64,000 nucleotides of DNA from Candidatus Binatia bacterium. GTDB lineage: Bacteria > Desulfobacterota > Binatia > HRBIN30. Under the pieces are notes generated by a model, which saw only the letters and a list, made by a program, of their open reading frames with translations, searched no databases and had not been told where the DNA came from. Location of the stretch: NCBI GenBank assembly GCA_937925685.1, contig CALAMI010000011.1, forward strand, positions 124,001 through 188,000. The letters run 5' to 3'. The position numbers were made by a program, and so were the translations under genes. Numbering within the stretch: position 1 is the first letter of the stretch; each line of letters starts with the position of its first letter. Shown piece by piece: positions 29,422 through 38,850 of this stretch.

Positions 29422-30348
29422 ATGCGGGTTTGGCGACATCTCGAACGACTCGGCCGGCGATTTCGCAATCCGGTGCTGACCTTGGGGAACTTCGACGGTG
29501 TGCACCGTGGCCACCAGGCCATTGTCCGCCGCACCGTGGAACTTGCCCGCGAGCTTGACGGCACTCCTCTGGCCTTGACCTTCGAGCCTCACCCAATGGA
29601 AGTGCTGATGCCCGCCCACGCCCCACGCCGACTGATGGACCTGCATACGCGTGTAGCATGCCTGGTAGAGCTCGGGCTCGAGCATGTGGTGGTCCAGCAC
29701 TTTACGAGGGAGTTTGCGCACATCGAGGCCGAGCCTTTTGTGCGGAAGTGGCTCGTGGAAAATTTGGGCGTCCGCGGCATCGTGGTTGGGCATCGCGTCC
29801 GCTTTGGCCATCTCCGCCGCGGCGACGCGGCATTGCTGCAACGCTTGGGAGCGGAATGTGGGTTGGCGGTGGAAATCATCGGCAAGGTTGAGGTGGGCGG
29901 CCGCCTGGTTAGCAGCAGCGCTGTACGCACGGCCATCGAGGAGGGCAGACTGGACCTTGCTGAGCAAATGCTGGGGCGGGCCCACAAGTTTGCGGCACGG
30001 GTGGTGCGCGGGCATAACCGCGGAAAAGAGCTTGGGTTTCCCACTGCCAACCTCGACATTACCGGACTCGTGCTACCCCCCGACGGGGTTTACGCTGTGG
30101 AAGCCTGCTTTGACGGCGTTTGGCGGCCCGCCGTGGCCAACATCGGGAAGAACCCTACGTTCGCAGACAAACAACGTAGCTTGGAGATCCACGTTCTCGA
30201 TTTCACCGGCGACCTTTATGGCCGCCGCCTCTGGGTGCGCTTCCTGCGTTTCCTTCGGCAAGAAATTGGTTTTCCCAGTGTCGAGCTGCTAGTAGAACAA
30301 ATTAAACGCGATATTGCGCAAGCGCGTGCCTTTTTCTCTCGTACCTGA
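29422..30348 (+). CDS. ribF: bifunctional riboflavin kinase/FMN adenylyltransferase
   Basis: The 308-residue enzyme turns riboflavin into FMN and then FAD. The N-terminal adenylyltransferase half has TLGNFDGVHRGHQAIV and VVGHRVRFGHLRRGD; the C-terminal kinase half has GHNRGKELGFPTANLDI and IGKNPTFADKQRSLEIHVLDF. The start ATG follows AGGCGG. No FMN riboswitch is visible upstream. The stop overlaps the rluD start (TGATG). Confidence 0.98.
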   Translation: MRVWRHLERLGRRFRNPVLTLGNFDGVHRGHQAIVRRTVELARELDGTPLALTFEPHPMEVLMPAHAPRRLMDLHTRVACLVELGLEHVVVQHFTREFAHIEAEPFVRKWLVENLGVRGIVVGHRVRFGHLRRGDAALLQRLGAECGLAVEIIGKVEVGGRLVSSSAVRTAIEEGRLDLAEQMLGRAHKFAARVVRGHNRGKELGFPTANLDITGLVLPPDGVYAVEACFDGVWRPAVANIGKNPTFADKQRSLEIHVLDFTGDLYGRRLWVRFLRFLRQEIGFPSVELLVEQIKRDIAQARAFFSRT

Positions 30349-31286
30349 TGAGCTTCCTGAACGAACGTCTGGTCGTAGATGACAAGGGGCAGAGGCAGCG
30401 CCTCGACCGCTATCTTGCCTCCCTAGGTCGCTGGGGTTCGCGAGCCCGCATCCAGAAGCTCATCGATGCCGGCCAGATCTTGCTCGACGGCCAGCCGGCA
30501 CGGGCCCGCTACCTTTTGCGCCCGGGGCAAACCATCGAAATTCATTGGCAGCCTGCCAGCGCGCCCTTGTCTTTGCAGCCGGAGCCCGTTGCGCTCGAGG
30601 TGATCTTCGAGGACGAGTGGTTGCTCGTTATTGACAAGCCTGCGGGCTTGGTCGTCCACCCCACCCCGACGCACTCCGGTGGCACCCTTGTTCATGGCCT
30701 GCTGTACCGTTGGCAGGGGCACCCGGCAGGGCTCGACCCGTTACGACCAGGGATTGTGCATCGCTTGGACAAAGACACTTCTGGGCTCATGGTCGTTGCC
30801 AAGGATCCTGATACCTTGGCCGCGCTAGGCCGGCAGTTTCACCAACGGAGAGTGTCGAAGGAGTACTTGGCAGCTGTCTGGGGTGCGGTGCGCCACCCGA
30901 GCGGAATCATCGATGCTCCGATTGCGCGCGACCCGGTACACCGGAAGCGTATGAAAGTGGTGCGCCGAGGTGGCCGTGCAGCCCGCTCGAGCTACCGCGT
31001 ACTTGCCCATCGGCCCCCCATCACGTGGCTCGCGGTGTTTCCCGAAACCGGAAGAACCCACCAAATTCGCGTACATTTAGCCCATCTGGGTCATCCGATT
31101 GTCGGTGACGTTGTCTACGGCCGCCCCCGTAAATTGCCTCCGGGGGTTGCCGTGGATCGCCAGGCTTTGCATGCGGCGGCGCTGAGCTTCACCCATCCTG
31201 CGACTGGCGAACCTCTCTCCTTCCGCTCGCCTTTGCCAGCGGATCTGCAACTGTTGTGGGACTATTGCCAGAACACTGCGGATTGA
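30348..31286 (+). CDS. rluD: 23S rRNA pseudouridine synthase, RluD type
   Basis: The 312-residue protein has an N-terminal S4 RNA-binding domain (LDRYLASLGRWGSRARIQKLI) and a RluA/RluD-family catalytic domain with the active-site aspartate in HRLDKDTSGLMVVAK. GRTHQIRVHLAHLGHPIVGD also fits. Family members make the pseudouridines of 23S rRNA helix 69. RluA-, RluC- and RluD-type enzymes are hard to separate by eye, so the symbol is a best guess. It is coupled to ribF. Confidence 0.93.
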   Translation: MSFLNERLVVDDKGQRQRLDRYLASLGRWGSRARIQKLIDAGQILLDGQPARARYLLRPGQTIEIHWQPASAPLSLQPEPVALEVIFEDEWLLVIDKPAGLVVHPTPTHSGGTLVHGLLYRWQGHPAGLDPLRPGIVHRLDKDTSGLMVVAKDPDTLAALGRQFHQRRVSKEYLAAVWGAVRHPSGIIDAPIARDPVHRKRMKVVRRGGRAARSSYRVLAHRPPITWLAVFPETGRTHQIRVHLAHLGHPIVGDVVYGRPRKLPPGVAVDRQALHAAALSFTHPATGEPLSFRSPLPADLQLLWDYCQNTAD

Positions 31287-31322
31287 TTTGGGGGCCGAAT
31301 GCAGGGAGCGGCGAGCAGACAG

Positions 31323-31943
31323 TTAGTGATGCTCGGGGAGCACGGTGGACGGCGCCACCGATGTACCGCGCAAAAGCCGGTCGATTTCCTCCTCTCCGAG
31401 CTGGCAAGCATCGGCCAGAATGAGCCGGATGTTTTCGCCGACGTAGTGGGCATCGAGATCGAGCCGCTCGAAGAGCTCCAAGGCAGAGAGGTTGAAATGC
31501 ATCGGGTCTCCCTGCAGGTCGAACGTTCCTACGCCCACCCAAGCTTCGTTCCCTCCGGACACGAACTCGATGGCGAGTTTTTGCGGCGGATTGGGGCCGC
31601 GCGTGCTGCGGGCACGCTGCTCCCATAAACGGCGCTGCACGCGCTCCAGTGCAGCCACGTACTGGCGCGAAGACTCCGACCCGCGGCGGCTGCTCGGCCA
31701 ATTCGTTTCCTCTTTCTTGCGAATCTCCGCCACGACGCGCCGCATCAGCACGGTGCGCAAAAGAGTTTGTACCACCACGGCCTCATCACGGGTAAGGAGA
31801 CGGACTTCGCCAATAGGCGTGTCCGCAGCCCGCACCGGGCAGCGATACCTAACATCTGGGGTGGCTAAAATGGAGCGCGGCCACAAAAAAACGCAGGAAA
31901 CGAAGATAAGGCCAAAGGCCAGCAAGGTGTTTGGGGTTCTCAT
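31323..31943 (-). CDS. exported protein of unknown function, RND partner
   Basis: This 206-residue protein starts with a signal peptide or membrane anchor (MRTPNTLLAFGLIFVSCVFL, possible cleavage after SILA). The remainder is soluble and charged, with VRLLTRDEAVVVQTLLRTVL, an Arg/Ser-rich middle, EFVSGGNEAWVGVGTFDLQ and ALELFERLDLDAHYVGENI. I recognise no family. Its ATG overlaps the stop of the RND gene by four bases, so it is translated with that exporter and is likely a periplasmic accessory. A Cys in FVSC is not in a proper lipobox. Confidence 0.7.
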   Translation of the reverse strand: MRTPNTLLAFGLIFVSCVFLWPRSILATPDVRYRCPVRAADTPIGEVRLLTRDEAVVVQTLLRTVLMRRVVAEIRKKEETNWPSSRRGSESSRQYVAALERVQRRLWEQRARSTRGPNPPQKLAIEFVSGGNEAWVGVGTFDLQGDPMHFNLSALELFERLDLDAHYVGENIRLILADACQLGEEEIDRLLRGTSVAPSTVLPEHH

Positions 31944-34225
31944 TTTCGCGTAAGCAACACCAAACAAGCCGGTGTAACCAGCAAGTCGCACAGTAAGGCG
32001 AGCAGCAGTGTGACCCCAGTGAACAGCGAGAAGTACAGGGTGGGAAGGAAACTGCCCGCAATGCCCACCCAAAATCCAGCCACGAGCACCACGTTATTGG
32101 CTACCAGTGCGGGGCCCGTTCCCAGCGTGGTTTGCCACGCCGCCGCGACGGGGTCTTTGGTACGCCCCAGGTTTTGGCGAAAGGCGCCGATGTAATGGAT
32201 GGTGTCGTCTACGACGAGACCCATGGCGGCAGCGGCGATCATGGCAGTGCCCGTGCTGAGGTCGATTTGTAGAAAACCGAGTAAACCAGCTGTCATGGCA
32301 ATTGGAAGAATGTTGGGGACAAGCGCGACTGCACCAAAGCGAACCGACCCCACGGCCACGGTCATGAGCAGACCGACGAGCAGGAAGCTCAACCCGAAGC
32401 TTTGGAGCTGTTGCCGCACCAACTGATTGGAGTCACGGGCGAGAAAGTACAAGGGACCGGTGGCATGCACATGGTACTCGGGTCCGAGTTGAACCTGCGC
32501 CAAAGAAAGAAGCCGGTCTGTCGTGGCCATGACCTCGGCCGTGCCGACAGCGCGCAGGCGTACTTGGATGCGCGTGAGCGTCTGGTCGGCCGAGATCAAG
32601 CGGCGAAGCAACTGCTGCTCAGGAGCAACGGCCAGGAAGTCGAGGAGTTCTTCGACGACGTCGTCCTCGGAGGGTAATACTGCACCACCTAAACCGAACT
32701 CAGCAGCGTGCACATGACGCAGAAGATCGGCAAGGCTGAGCACGCCACGAACCGTGGCAATCTCGCGAGCCCCTTCGCTCCACGCGGCGATGCGCTGCCA
32801 GTCCGCCGCCTTCGCCAAGCGCCTCCCGTCACTGGCTTCGACGACGAATTCCAGCGGATAAGGTCCGCCCAGGTGTCGATCGATCCAAAAGGTGTCTTCC
32901 CTGAGCGGGGCTCCTGGTTTGAGAAATCGCACGAGGTCGGTATTGTTCCGCAAGGTAATGGTGCCGGTACTGAAAGCCCCTGCACCAGCGAGCGCAACAA
33001 TAACCGTGCTCCAGGGCCGGTTCAAGGAAAACCGGCCGCAAAGGTGGAGAAACCAACGGACAAGGGTCGAGCCCTTTGCTGGACTGGTCGTAGAAGCGTT
33101 CGCGGCAACGAAGAACGCCTGTGCCCCGAGGGGTACCAGCCAGAGGGCAAGGGCAAAACCCGCAAGCGTCCCCAAGGCAGCGGCTAGGCCGAACTCCCGT
33201 ACGGCAGGCATCGGGCTTACAGCGAGCGCGGCGAAGCCGCACGCCGTGGTGGCAGCGCACAGCAGACAGCGCCACAGTAAATGCTCGAGCATGGCTCGCA
33301 GTCGGTGTCGAGGTTCACGCGGGGCACCGCCGTGCAACCAGAAGTGCAACAAGTGAATGCACGGGGTCAGCGCTAGGACCAAGAGAATCGGTGGCAACAG
33401 CGCCGTAATGGCATTGAGGCGAATGTGCAGGAAGGCCAAGACCGCATGCACCAGGAGGACGGTCATTCCCGCCACCGCTAGAGGCAAAACGACGGCCACG
33501 ATGTGCCGAAAGTGCAGCCAAACGACGACGCCCAACACCGCGGTGGCTAGCGGCAAAAGCAAGCGTTCGTCCCGCTGGATATAGGCTGTGACTGCCTGTT
33601 TTTGCACGGGCACGCCGGTGAGGTGCGGAACCAAACCCTGCGCGCGCAAACCCTGGAGAACGGTTTGGATAGACGCGATGGATCGGCCCAAGTGTTGAAA
33701 TTGGGTGGATTCCTGGCTGAGACTCACCCATACTGCCGTCACGGTGAGGTCAGAACTCAAAAGCCAACCCAGGAACTCCGGCATGCGCTCCACGGCAGCG
33801 CGCAGTTCGGTGCCGGCGGTGGCGCTTTCGTAGGGAGGAGCGAGAAGTGGTTTGAGTTCCGCTCCCGTCTCGCCTCGGGCCACTTGCAGCGCATTCGTGA
33901 GCGAAAACACTGCGGTAACGCCGGGGATTTTTTGCAGTTCTTCGGTGAGTTGGGCCACGCGCTCAAGCCCAGTCGGGGTCGCCAGTGCCGGATCGCGCCA
34001 GGCGATGAGCAGATCCTCGTCGTTTCCCAAGAGCGCTTGGAAACGTTTTAGAGTCGCAATGCGATCGGCGTCGGCCAGGTTCAAAGACTCGTTCGATGGG
34101 TCGAGTTCGAGCGATTGCACGACCCAGGCAGCCGCCAAGAGCACAAGCGCCAAGCAGGCAAGTGGAATCCAACGCCAAGGGGCGAAGACGAGGTTCTCGA
34201 CCAGAGAAGCGATGCGGCGCGTCAT
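31940..34225 (-). CDS. RND-superfamily exporter (MMPL/HAE3 type)
   Basis: The 761-residue membrane protein has the two-fold RND layout: one helix, a periplasmic loop (about 30-230), five helices, then the same again. It resembles the hydrophobe/amphiphile exporter-3 and MMPL branch, which handles lipids, hopanoids and other hydrophobic cargo. GLVVDDTIHYIGAF carries the membrane acidic pair typical of proton-coupled members. No membrane-fusion or outer-membrane channel gene is adjacent. An acyl-CoA synthetase lies 18 bases upstream, suggesting lipid-linked cargo, but that is inference. Confidence 0.9.
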   Translation of the reverse strand: MTRRIASLVENLVFAPWRWIPLACLALVLLAAAWVVQSLELDPSNESLNLADADRIATLKRFQALLGNDEDLLIAWRDPALATPTGLERVAQLTEELQKIPGVTAVFSLTNALQVARGETGAELKPLLAPPYESATAGTELRAAVERMPEFLGWLLSSDLTVTAVWVSLSQESTQFQHLGRSIASIQTVLQGLRAQGLVPHLTGVPVQKQAVTAYIQRDERLLLPLATAVLGVVVWLHFRHIVAVVLPLAVAGMTVLLVHAVLAFLHIRLNAITALLPPILLVLALTPCIHLLHFWLHGGAPREPRHRLRAMLEHLLWRCLLCAATTACGFAALAVSPMPAVREFGLAAALGTLAGFALALWLVPLGAQAFFVAANASTTSPAKGSTLVRWFLHLCGRFSLNRPWSTVIVALAGAGAFSTGTITLRNNTDLVRFLKPGAPLREDTFWIDRHLGGPYPLEFVVEASDGRRLAKAADWQRIAAWSEGAREIATVRGVLSLADLLRHVHAAEFGLGGAVLPSEDDVVEELLDFLAVAPEQQLLRRLISADQTLTRIQVRLRAVGTAEVMATTDRLLSLAQVQLGPEYHVHATGPLYFLARDSNQLVRQQLQSFGLSFLLVGLLMTVAVGSVRFGAVALVPNILPIAMTAGLLGFLQIDLSTGTAMIAAAAMGLVVDDTIHYIGAFRQNLGRTKDPVAAAWQTTLGTGPALVANNVVLVAGFWVGIAGSFLPTLYFSLFTGVTLLLALLCDLLVTPACLVLLTRK

Positions 34226-34243
34226 GCGCGCGACTCAGCCGCG

Positions 34244-35860
34244 TCAACTGGGCGGCGTTTTGTACCCTTTGCGCTCCCACTCGCGTTGGCGCAATTCCAC
34301 ACGGCGGATCTTTCCACTGACCGTTTTGGGCAGCTCGGCGACAAACTCGATCTCGCGAGGGTACTTGTAAGGCGCCGTCGTGCGTTTGACGTGTTCCTGT
34401 AGCTCCCGAACAAGTGCGGCACTGGGCGTCACTTCCGGGCGGAGCCGGACAAAGGCCTTAACGATCGCACCGCGTTCCGCGTGGGGACTGGCAACGACCG
34501 CCGATTCGAGCACGGCGGGGTGCTCGAGCAGCGCGCTTTCCACCTCGAAGGGACCGATGCGGTATCCGGCACTGATGATCACGTCGTCAGCACGGCCAAC
34601 GAACCAAAAGTATCCGTCGTTATCGATTCGGGCGCGGTCGCCGGTGATGTACCAGGGGCCCCGCCAGCACGCTTGCGATTCTTCCGGATTCTTCCAGTAC
34701 TCACGAAATAGCGAGGGTGTCCTTCCTCGCAAGGCGACGTCGCCGATCTCTCCTGGTTTTACCTCGTTGCCGTCGTGGTCGATCACCCGAACATCGTGGC
34801 CAGGGAATGGCTTTCCCATGGAACCGGGGCGAATTTCCATACCGGGTAGATTGGCCACCAACAGGGTAGTTTCTGTCTGCCCATAGCCGTCGTGAATCGT
34901 GAGTCCAAAGTGCTCGCGCCAAACGGAGATCACTTCTGGATTCAATGGCTCTCCAGCACCGGTGCAATGCCGCAGCTGGGCGAGGCGATACCGGCTTAAA
35001 TGTTCTTTGACGAGCAAACGATATTCCGTGGGTGGCGCACAGAACACGGTAATTTCGTAGTCTTGCAACAGTTTCAGTTCCCGTTCCGGGTCAAAGCGTC
35101 CACCGTACTGGAACACCGCCGCACCGGTGCTCCACGGCCCAAAAAGCACTCCATAGGCGGCTTTTGCCCAGCCAGTGTCGGCTGTCGTCCAGTGGAGGTC
35201 GCGGGGGGTGAGATCGAGCCAGTACAACCCCGTGTAGCGGTGTGCCCAGGTGTAGGCGTGGGCATGTAAGACCGCCTTCGGGTCCTTGGTCGTGCCCGAG
35301 GTGTAAAAGCATAGGGCGGGGTCATCGGCACGCGTCGTCGGTAAAGCCCCGTCGTCTCGCGCACCGGCGAGAAGTTCGTCCCACGAGTGCCAGGTGGGTT
35401 CTTTTCCGCCCACGAGAATGAAGCAACGCAGTGCGTCGCACTCGCTGCGTATCGCTTGCACCGCCTCTAAGCAGGCCGGCTCCGTCACCAGTGCGCGGGC
35501 TCCACTGTGTTGCGCGCGGTAGCGGATATCCTTTGGACGGAGGCTCGTCGTGCATGGAATGGCAATCGCTCCCGCCCGTAGGGCACCGAGCATGGCAAAG
35601 AACCACTCGGGGCGTTTTCCTAGGAGCACCAGCACCGCTTCGCCTGGCTGAACGCCGAGCCCCTGCAGCACCCGGGCAAAGCGCCGGCTTTGCCGATACA
35701 CGTCCCAGTACGTAAAGCGCCGTTCCTCTCCCGTTTCTGCAACCCAGTAAAGGGCGAGCCTGCCGCGATCTCGCGCCCACAGCCCGACCACGTCTTCGGT
35801 AAAGTTGAACCAGGCAGGTGTGTTCCAGTGAAACCTTGCGTAAACTTCGTCGTAGTGCAT
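34244..35860 (-). CDS. AMP-forming acyl-CoA synthetase
   Basis: The 538-residue adenylate-forming enzyme activates a carboxylic acid as acyl-AMP and then acyl-CoA. The P-loop-like A3 motif is FYTSGTTKDPKAVLHAHA, A5 is DGYGQTET, A7/A8 is ITGDRARIDNDGYFWFVGR then DDVIISAGYRIGPFEVE, and the catalytic A10 lysine is in LPKTVSGKIRR. The overall character is that of the medium-chain/AcsM-like group related to acetyl-CoA synthetases, so short- to medium-chain or aryl acids are possible. It lies upstream of the RND gene, likely cotranscribed, and is divergent from the DUF420 gene. Confidence 0.92.
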   Translation of the reverse strand: MHYDEVYARFHWNTPAWFNFTEDVVGLWARDRGRLALYWVAETGEERRFTYWDVYRQSRRFARVLQGLGVQPGEAVLVLLGKRPEWFFAMLGALRAGAIAIPCTTSLRPKDIRYRAQHSGARALVTEPACLEAVQAIRSECDALRCFILVGGKEPTWHSWDELLAGARDDGALPTTRADDPALCFYTSGTTKDPKAVLHAHAYTWAHRYTGLYWLDLTPRDLHWTTADTGWAKAAYGVLFGPWSTGAAVFQYGGRFDPERELKLLQDYEITVFCAPPTEYRLLVKEHLSRYRLAQLRHCTGAGEPLNPEVISVWREHFGLTIHDGYGQTETTLLVANLPGMEIRPGSMGKPFPGHDVRVIDHDGNEVKPGEIGDVALRGRTPSLFREYWKNPEESQACWRGPWYITGDRARIDNDGYFWFVGRADDVIISAGYRIGPFEVESALLEHPAVLESAVVASPHAERGAIVKAFVRLRPEVTPSAALVRELQEHVKRTTAPYKYPREIEFVAELPKTVSGKIRRVELRQREWERKGYKTPPS

Positions 35861-35958
35861 CGGTGGATTCCTCCCGGGGCGGCTTTGGCGAAATCAAGTG
35901 ATTGGGGCTAGATGCCACATGCTTTTGTCGCGCTCCGCGGTTGGATACAAGAGCGGTC

Positions 35959-36519
35959 GTGAGCGGAAGTCCTTCAGGTAACGTGTCAGTCCGACGAGAA
36001 ACCCCACTTGTGCTGATCATTGCCGGGACGACGGTGGCCGTGGTGACTGGAATTGCTTGGCTTCTTTGGCGCGTCCCCGTGGGCGCGGGTGGTCACGCAT
36101 CGCTGTTGCCATCGCTCAATGCTTGCCTGAACGCAATGACCACCGCTTGCTTGTTGTTGGGCTGGCGGGCCATCCGCCAGCGACGAGTTCGGCAGCATCG
36201 GGCTTGGATGCTCACGGCAGTGCTTTTGTCGGCGGCATTTCTCTCCTCTTACGTGGTGCATCATTATCGAGTGGGGTCGGTCCGCTTCGCCGGGCCGGCT
36301 TGGCTACGAATGGTGTACTTTCTAGTTCTCGTTCCCCACATCGTGCTTTCTGCGGTGATGGTCCCCTTCGTTCTGCTCACCCTGTGGCGGGCGCTGCAAG
36401 GGAACTTTTCGCAGCACCGCCAACTGGCGCGAAGAACGTTGCCCATATGGCTGGTGGTATCGATTACAGGTGTTCTGGTCTATTGGCTACTCTATCACGC
36501 AAGCCCGGGGTGGAATTGA
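35959..36519 (+). CDS. DUF420 membrane protein
   Basis: The protein (186 residues from GTG 35959) has about five membrane helices and the DUF420 features SLNACLNAMTTACLLLGWRA, RQHRAWMLTAVLLSAAFL with YVVHHYR, and the histidines of VPHIVLSAVMVPFVLLTLW and HRQLARRTLPIWL. DUF420 proteins (YozB, CtaM-related) are linked in some bacteria to cytochrome oxidase assembly. No oxidase genes are nearby. The start is uncertain: GTG 35983 or an upstream ATG at 35902 are alternatives, and none has a strong ribosome site. Confidence 0.85.
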   Translation: MSGSPSGNVSVRRETPLVLIIAGTTVAVVTGIAWLLWRVPVGAGGHASLLPSLNACLNAMTTACLLLGWRAIRQRRVRQHRAWMLTAVLLSAAFLSSYVVHHYRVGSVRFAGPAWLRMVYFLVLVPHIVLSAVMVPFVLLTLWRALQGNFSQHRQLARRTLPIWLVVSITGVLVYWLLYHASPGWN

Positions 36520-37447
36520 GGGACGCACAGAGTCGGTTCGTCGAGCGGCTGGGTCGTTCTCCCTTTTGGGCCAGTTGGGCAGTTGCTCGTGCGAGCGTGG
36601 CGATCTCGGGCAATACCCGAAGCTTGCTGGAAGCTCGAGCACGTTCTGCAAGGGGATCCCCAGGCTCCACCGGCCTCACCAGCGCGGCTGCTCGATCCTG
36701 AGCACCGAAAGGCAATAGCCCCACGAGGTTCGCAGCGGCTGCGGCCAAGCCAAGCTCCACCAGTGCCGCCCGCCCTCCCTCGATGCGTCCTCCATGACCC
36801 GGCCTCCTGAAGGAGGAGGTCATTCTTCACGCTCAGCCCCACCCCATGAGACTCATAGCCCATCCTCAACGGTGGACTACGCAGCTCCGATCTTTGCCGG
36901 AACTCCGTCGGCGCTGGTCGTCGTTCCACGGCAAGCTTAACGGGTACCGCTGAGGCTGATCCTGCACGGTGTCTGCGCCAGTCAGGGAGAAGCGCTCTGT
37001 TGCGCAGCGAACGCCAACCTGGAACCACCCCGAAGGACCACGGCGCGAGGGGACAGAGCAAGCCGTGCGCTCCACCCGCCACCTTCGTGGGAACGAGAGG
37101 ATTCCCAAGGGCGAAATCTTTGCCTCGGGTTCGAATGAGTGGAGGTCGACTGACCAGGACCAGCTTACGGGCGGGCACCCTGCAGGACCGCGACTTCCCG
37201 CGCTTTCGGGCGAGAGCAAAGGAACGAAGCGGGTGCGTTAGATCGGCGAATACGGCATCGGCTTTGCCCGTTTTCGTGCAGCTAACGTTCGCGTGTAACT
37301 TCGTTTTGCGTTCCCGGGACAGAAGCGAAGGGCCAATGCTGAAAGGCGGTCTCTCTTCTGCAGCTGAAGAAAGGTGGCGATTTTTTCTCCCCGCATGGCC
37401 TGCAATTCGCCATCGCCCCGTTCTAGCGGAATGCTTTAGGTAACCAA
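36520..37447. other. 928-base gap with possible small-gene remnant
   Basis: Between DUF420 and dnaB no intact gene is evident. On the minus strand ATG 36795 has AGGAGG seven bases upstream and encodes MEDASREGGR, then 29 further residues to TGA at 36678-36676. In a neighbouring frame the same stretch continues with protein-like AALVELGLAAAAANLVGLLP, so a frameshift near a GGGCGGGCGG run could have broken a small gene. The 14-mer CCTCCTGAAGGAGG (36803-36816) puts a Shine-Dalgarno on both strands. A minus-strand frame is stop-free across nearly the whole gap but reads like non-coding sequence. Confidence 0.4.
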
Positions 37448-38842
37448 GTGTGCTATGCGACTGCGGCCATGAGAACGCAGCTCGAAACTGTACACCGCTT
37501 GCCACCGCAAAATCTCGAAGCTGAGCAGGCGGTTTTAGGGGGAATTTTGTTGGACCATCGCGCCATCGACCGCGCGATCGAAATTCTCAGTGCCGAAGAT
37601 TTCTATCGTGAAGCACACAAAAAAATTTTTCGGGCGATGTTGACGCTGAATCAACGCGGCGAGCCGGTCGATGTCGTGACCTTGTCGAACGAACTCGCAG
37701 TAGAGGGGTTGCTCGAAGAGGTGGGTGGGGCAGCATACTTGGCGGAGTTGGCCGATAAGGTTCCGACGGCAGCAAATCTGGCGTACTACGCCCGAATCGT
37801 CCGCGAGAAAGCAGTGCTCCGGGAAATCATCGAAGTGGCTACGGAGCTAGCGGCGAACGCTTACGAAAAGCGCTCCGGCGAAGTGGACGAGTTTCTCGAC
37901 CACGTGGAGCATCGCATCTTCGAGATTTCCGAGCGCCGTGTGCGGCCACAATTTGCCACGATGAACGATTTGATGTTCACTGCCGTGCACACCGTAGAAA
38001 GTTTGTACGAGCGCCGTGGCTTGATTACCGGTGTGCCCACTGGGTTCTTGGACTTGGACCGGCTGACCTCGGGACTGCAGCCTTCGGACCTTGTGATCGT
38101 GGCCGCGCGCCCGTCGATGGGAAAGACCGCGTTCGCTCTCAATGTGGCCGTTAACGCTGCCCAAGAGGGAGGCGTGGGCGTTGCAATTTTTTCCCTCGAG
38201 ATGTCCAAGCAACAGCTTGGCTTGCGCATGCTTTGCGCCGAAGCCAGTGTGGATAGCCAACAGTTGCGCACCGGATTTTTGTCCGCTCAGGACTTCCCTA
38301 AAATCGTTGCCGCGGCCGACCGCTTGAGCCGTCTGCCAATTTATATCGACGATACTCCGGGCCTTTCCGTCCTCGAGTTGCGTGCCAAAGCGCGGCGGCT
38401 CAAACGCGAGCAGGATGCGAAGCTCGGCTTGGTTATCGTGGATTATCTGCAGTTAATGCGTTCCCACGAGCGGATGGATAATCGGGAGCAAGAAATTTCC
38501 AGCATTTCGCGTTCGCTCAAGGCGTTAGCCAAGGAGTTGGACGTTCCTGTGATGGCACTTTCCCAGCTCAACCGTCAGGTGGAAGCTCGCTCCGACCGCC
38601 GCCCGGTGATGGCGGATTTGCGCGAATCCGGAGCCATCGAGCAAGATGCCGATGTTATTTTGTTCCTGTTCCGGCCGTACGTGTACGACAAGAACGCCGA
38701 TGAACACGAGGCGGAAGTGATTATCGGCAAGCAGCGCAACGGCCCTGTGGACGTCGTCAAGCTCACCTATCTTCCCGAGTACACCCGCTTCGAGAATCGC
38801 ACGGAGATGGAAGTGGCGATCCCCGTCGATGACGAGTTGTGA
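37448..38842 (+). CDS. dnaB: replicative DNA helicase DnaB
   Basis: The 464-residue hexameric helicase unwinds DNA at the fork. The N-terminal domain (QNLEAEQAVLGGILLD) is followed by the RecA-like motor with Walker A AARPSMGKTAFALN, Walker B LVIVDYLQLM, the glutamine-containing switch SRSLKALAKELDVPVMALSQL, and arginine finger region RRPVMADLRESGAIEQDAD. GTG 37448 has AGGT seven bases before it; ATG 37469 is the conventional alternative. It heads a run with surE eight bases downstream. No intein is present. Confidence 0.98.
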   Translation: MCYATAAMRTQLETVHRLPPQNLEAEQAVLGGILLDHRAIDRAIEILSAEDFYREAHKKIFRAMLTLNQRGEPVDVVTLSNELAVEGLLEEVGGAAYLAELADKVPTAANLAYYARIVREKAVLREIIEVATELAANAYEKRSGEVDEFLDHVEHRIFEISERRVRPQFATMNDLMFTAVHTVESLYERRGLITGVPTGFLDLDRLTSGLQPSDLVIVAARPSMGKTAFALNVAVNAAQEGGVGVAIFSLEMSKQQLGLRMLCAEASVDSQQLRTGFLSAQDFPKIVAAADRLSRLPIYIDDTPGLSVLELRAKARRLKREQDAKLGLVIVDYLQLMRSHERMDNREQEISSISRSLKALAKELDVPVMALSQLNRQVEARSDRRPVMADLRESGAIEQDADVILFLFRPYVYDKNADEHEAEVIIGKQRNGPVDVVKLTYLPEYTRFENRTEMEVAIPVDDEL

Positions 38843-38850
38843 GGTGATCC

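Noticed and set aside
36495-37505. stop-free minus-strand frame of 336 codons across the gap before dnaB
   Set aside because: Its length is notable, but the product is Arg/Ser/Pro-rich without protein-like strands or helices, has no Shine-Dalgarno, and runs antisense into dnaB and DUF420.
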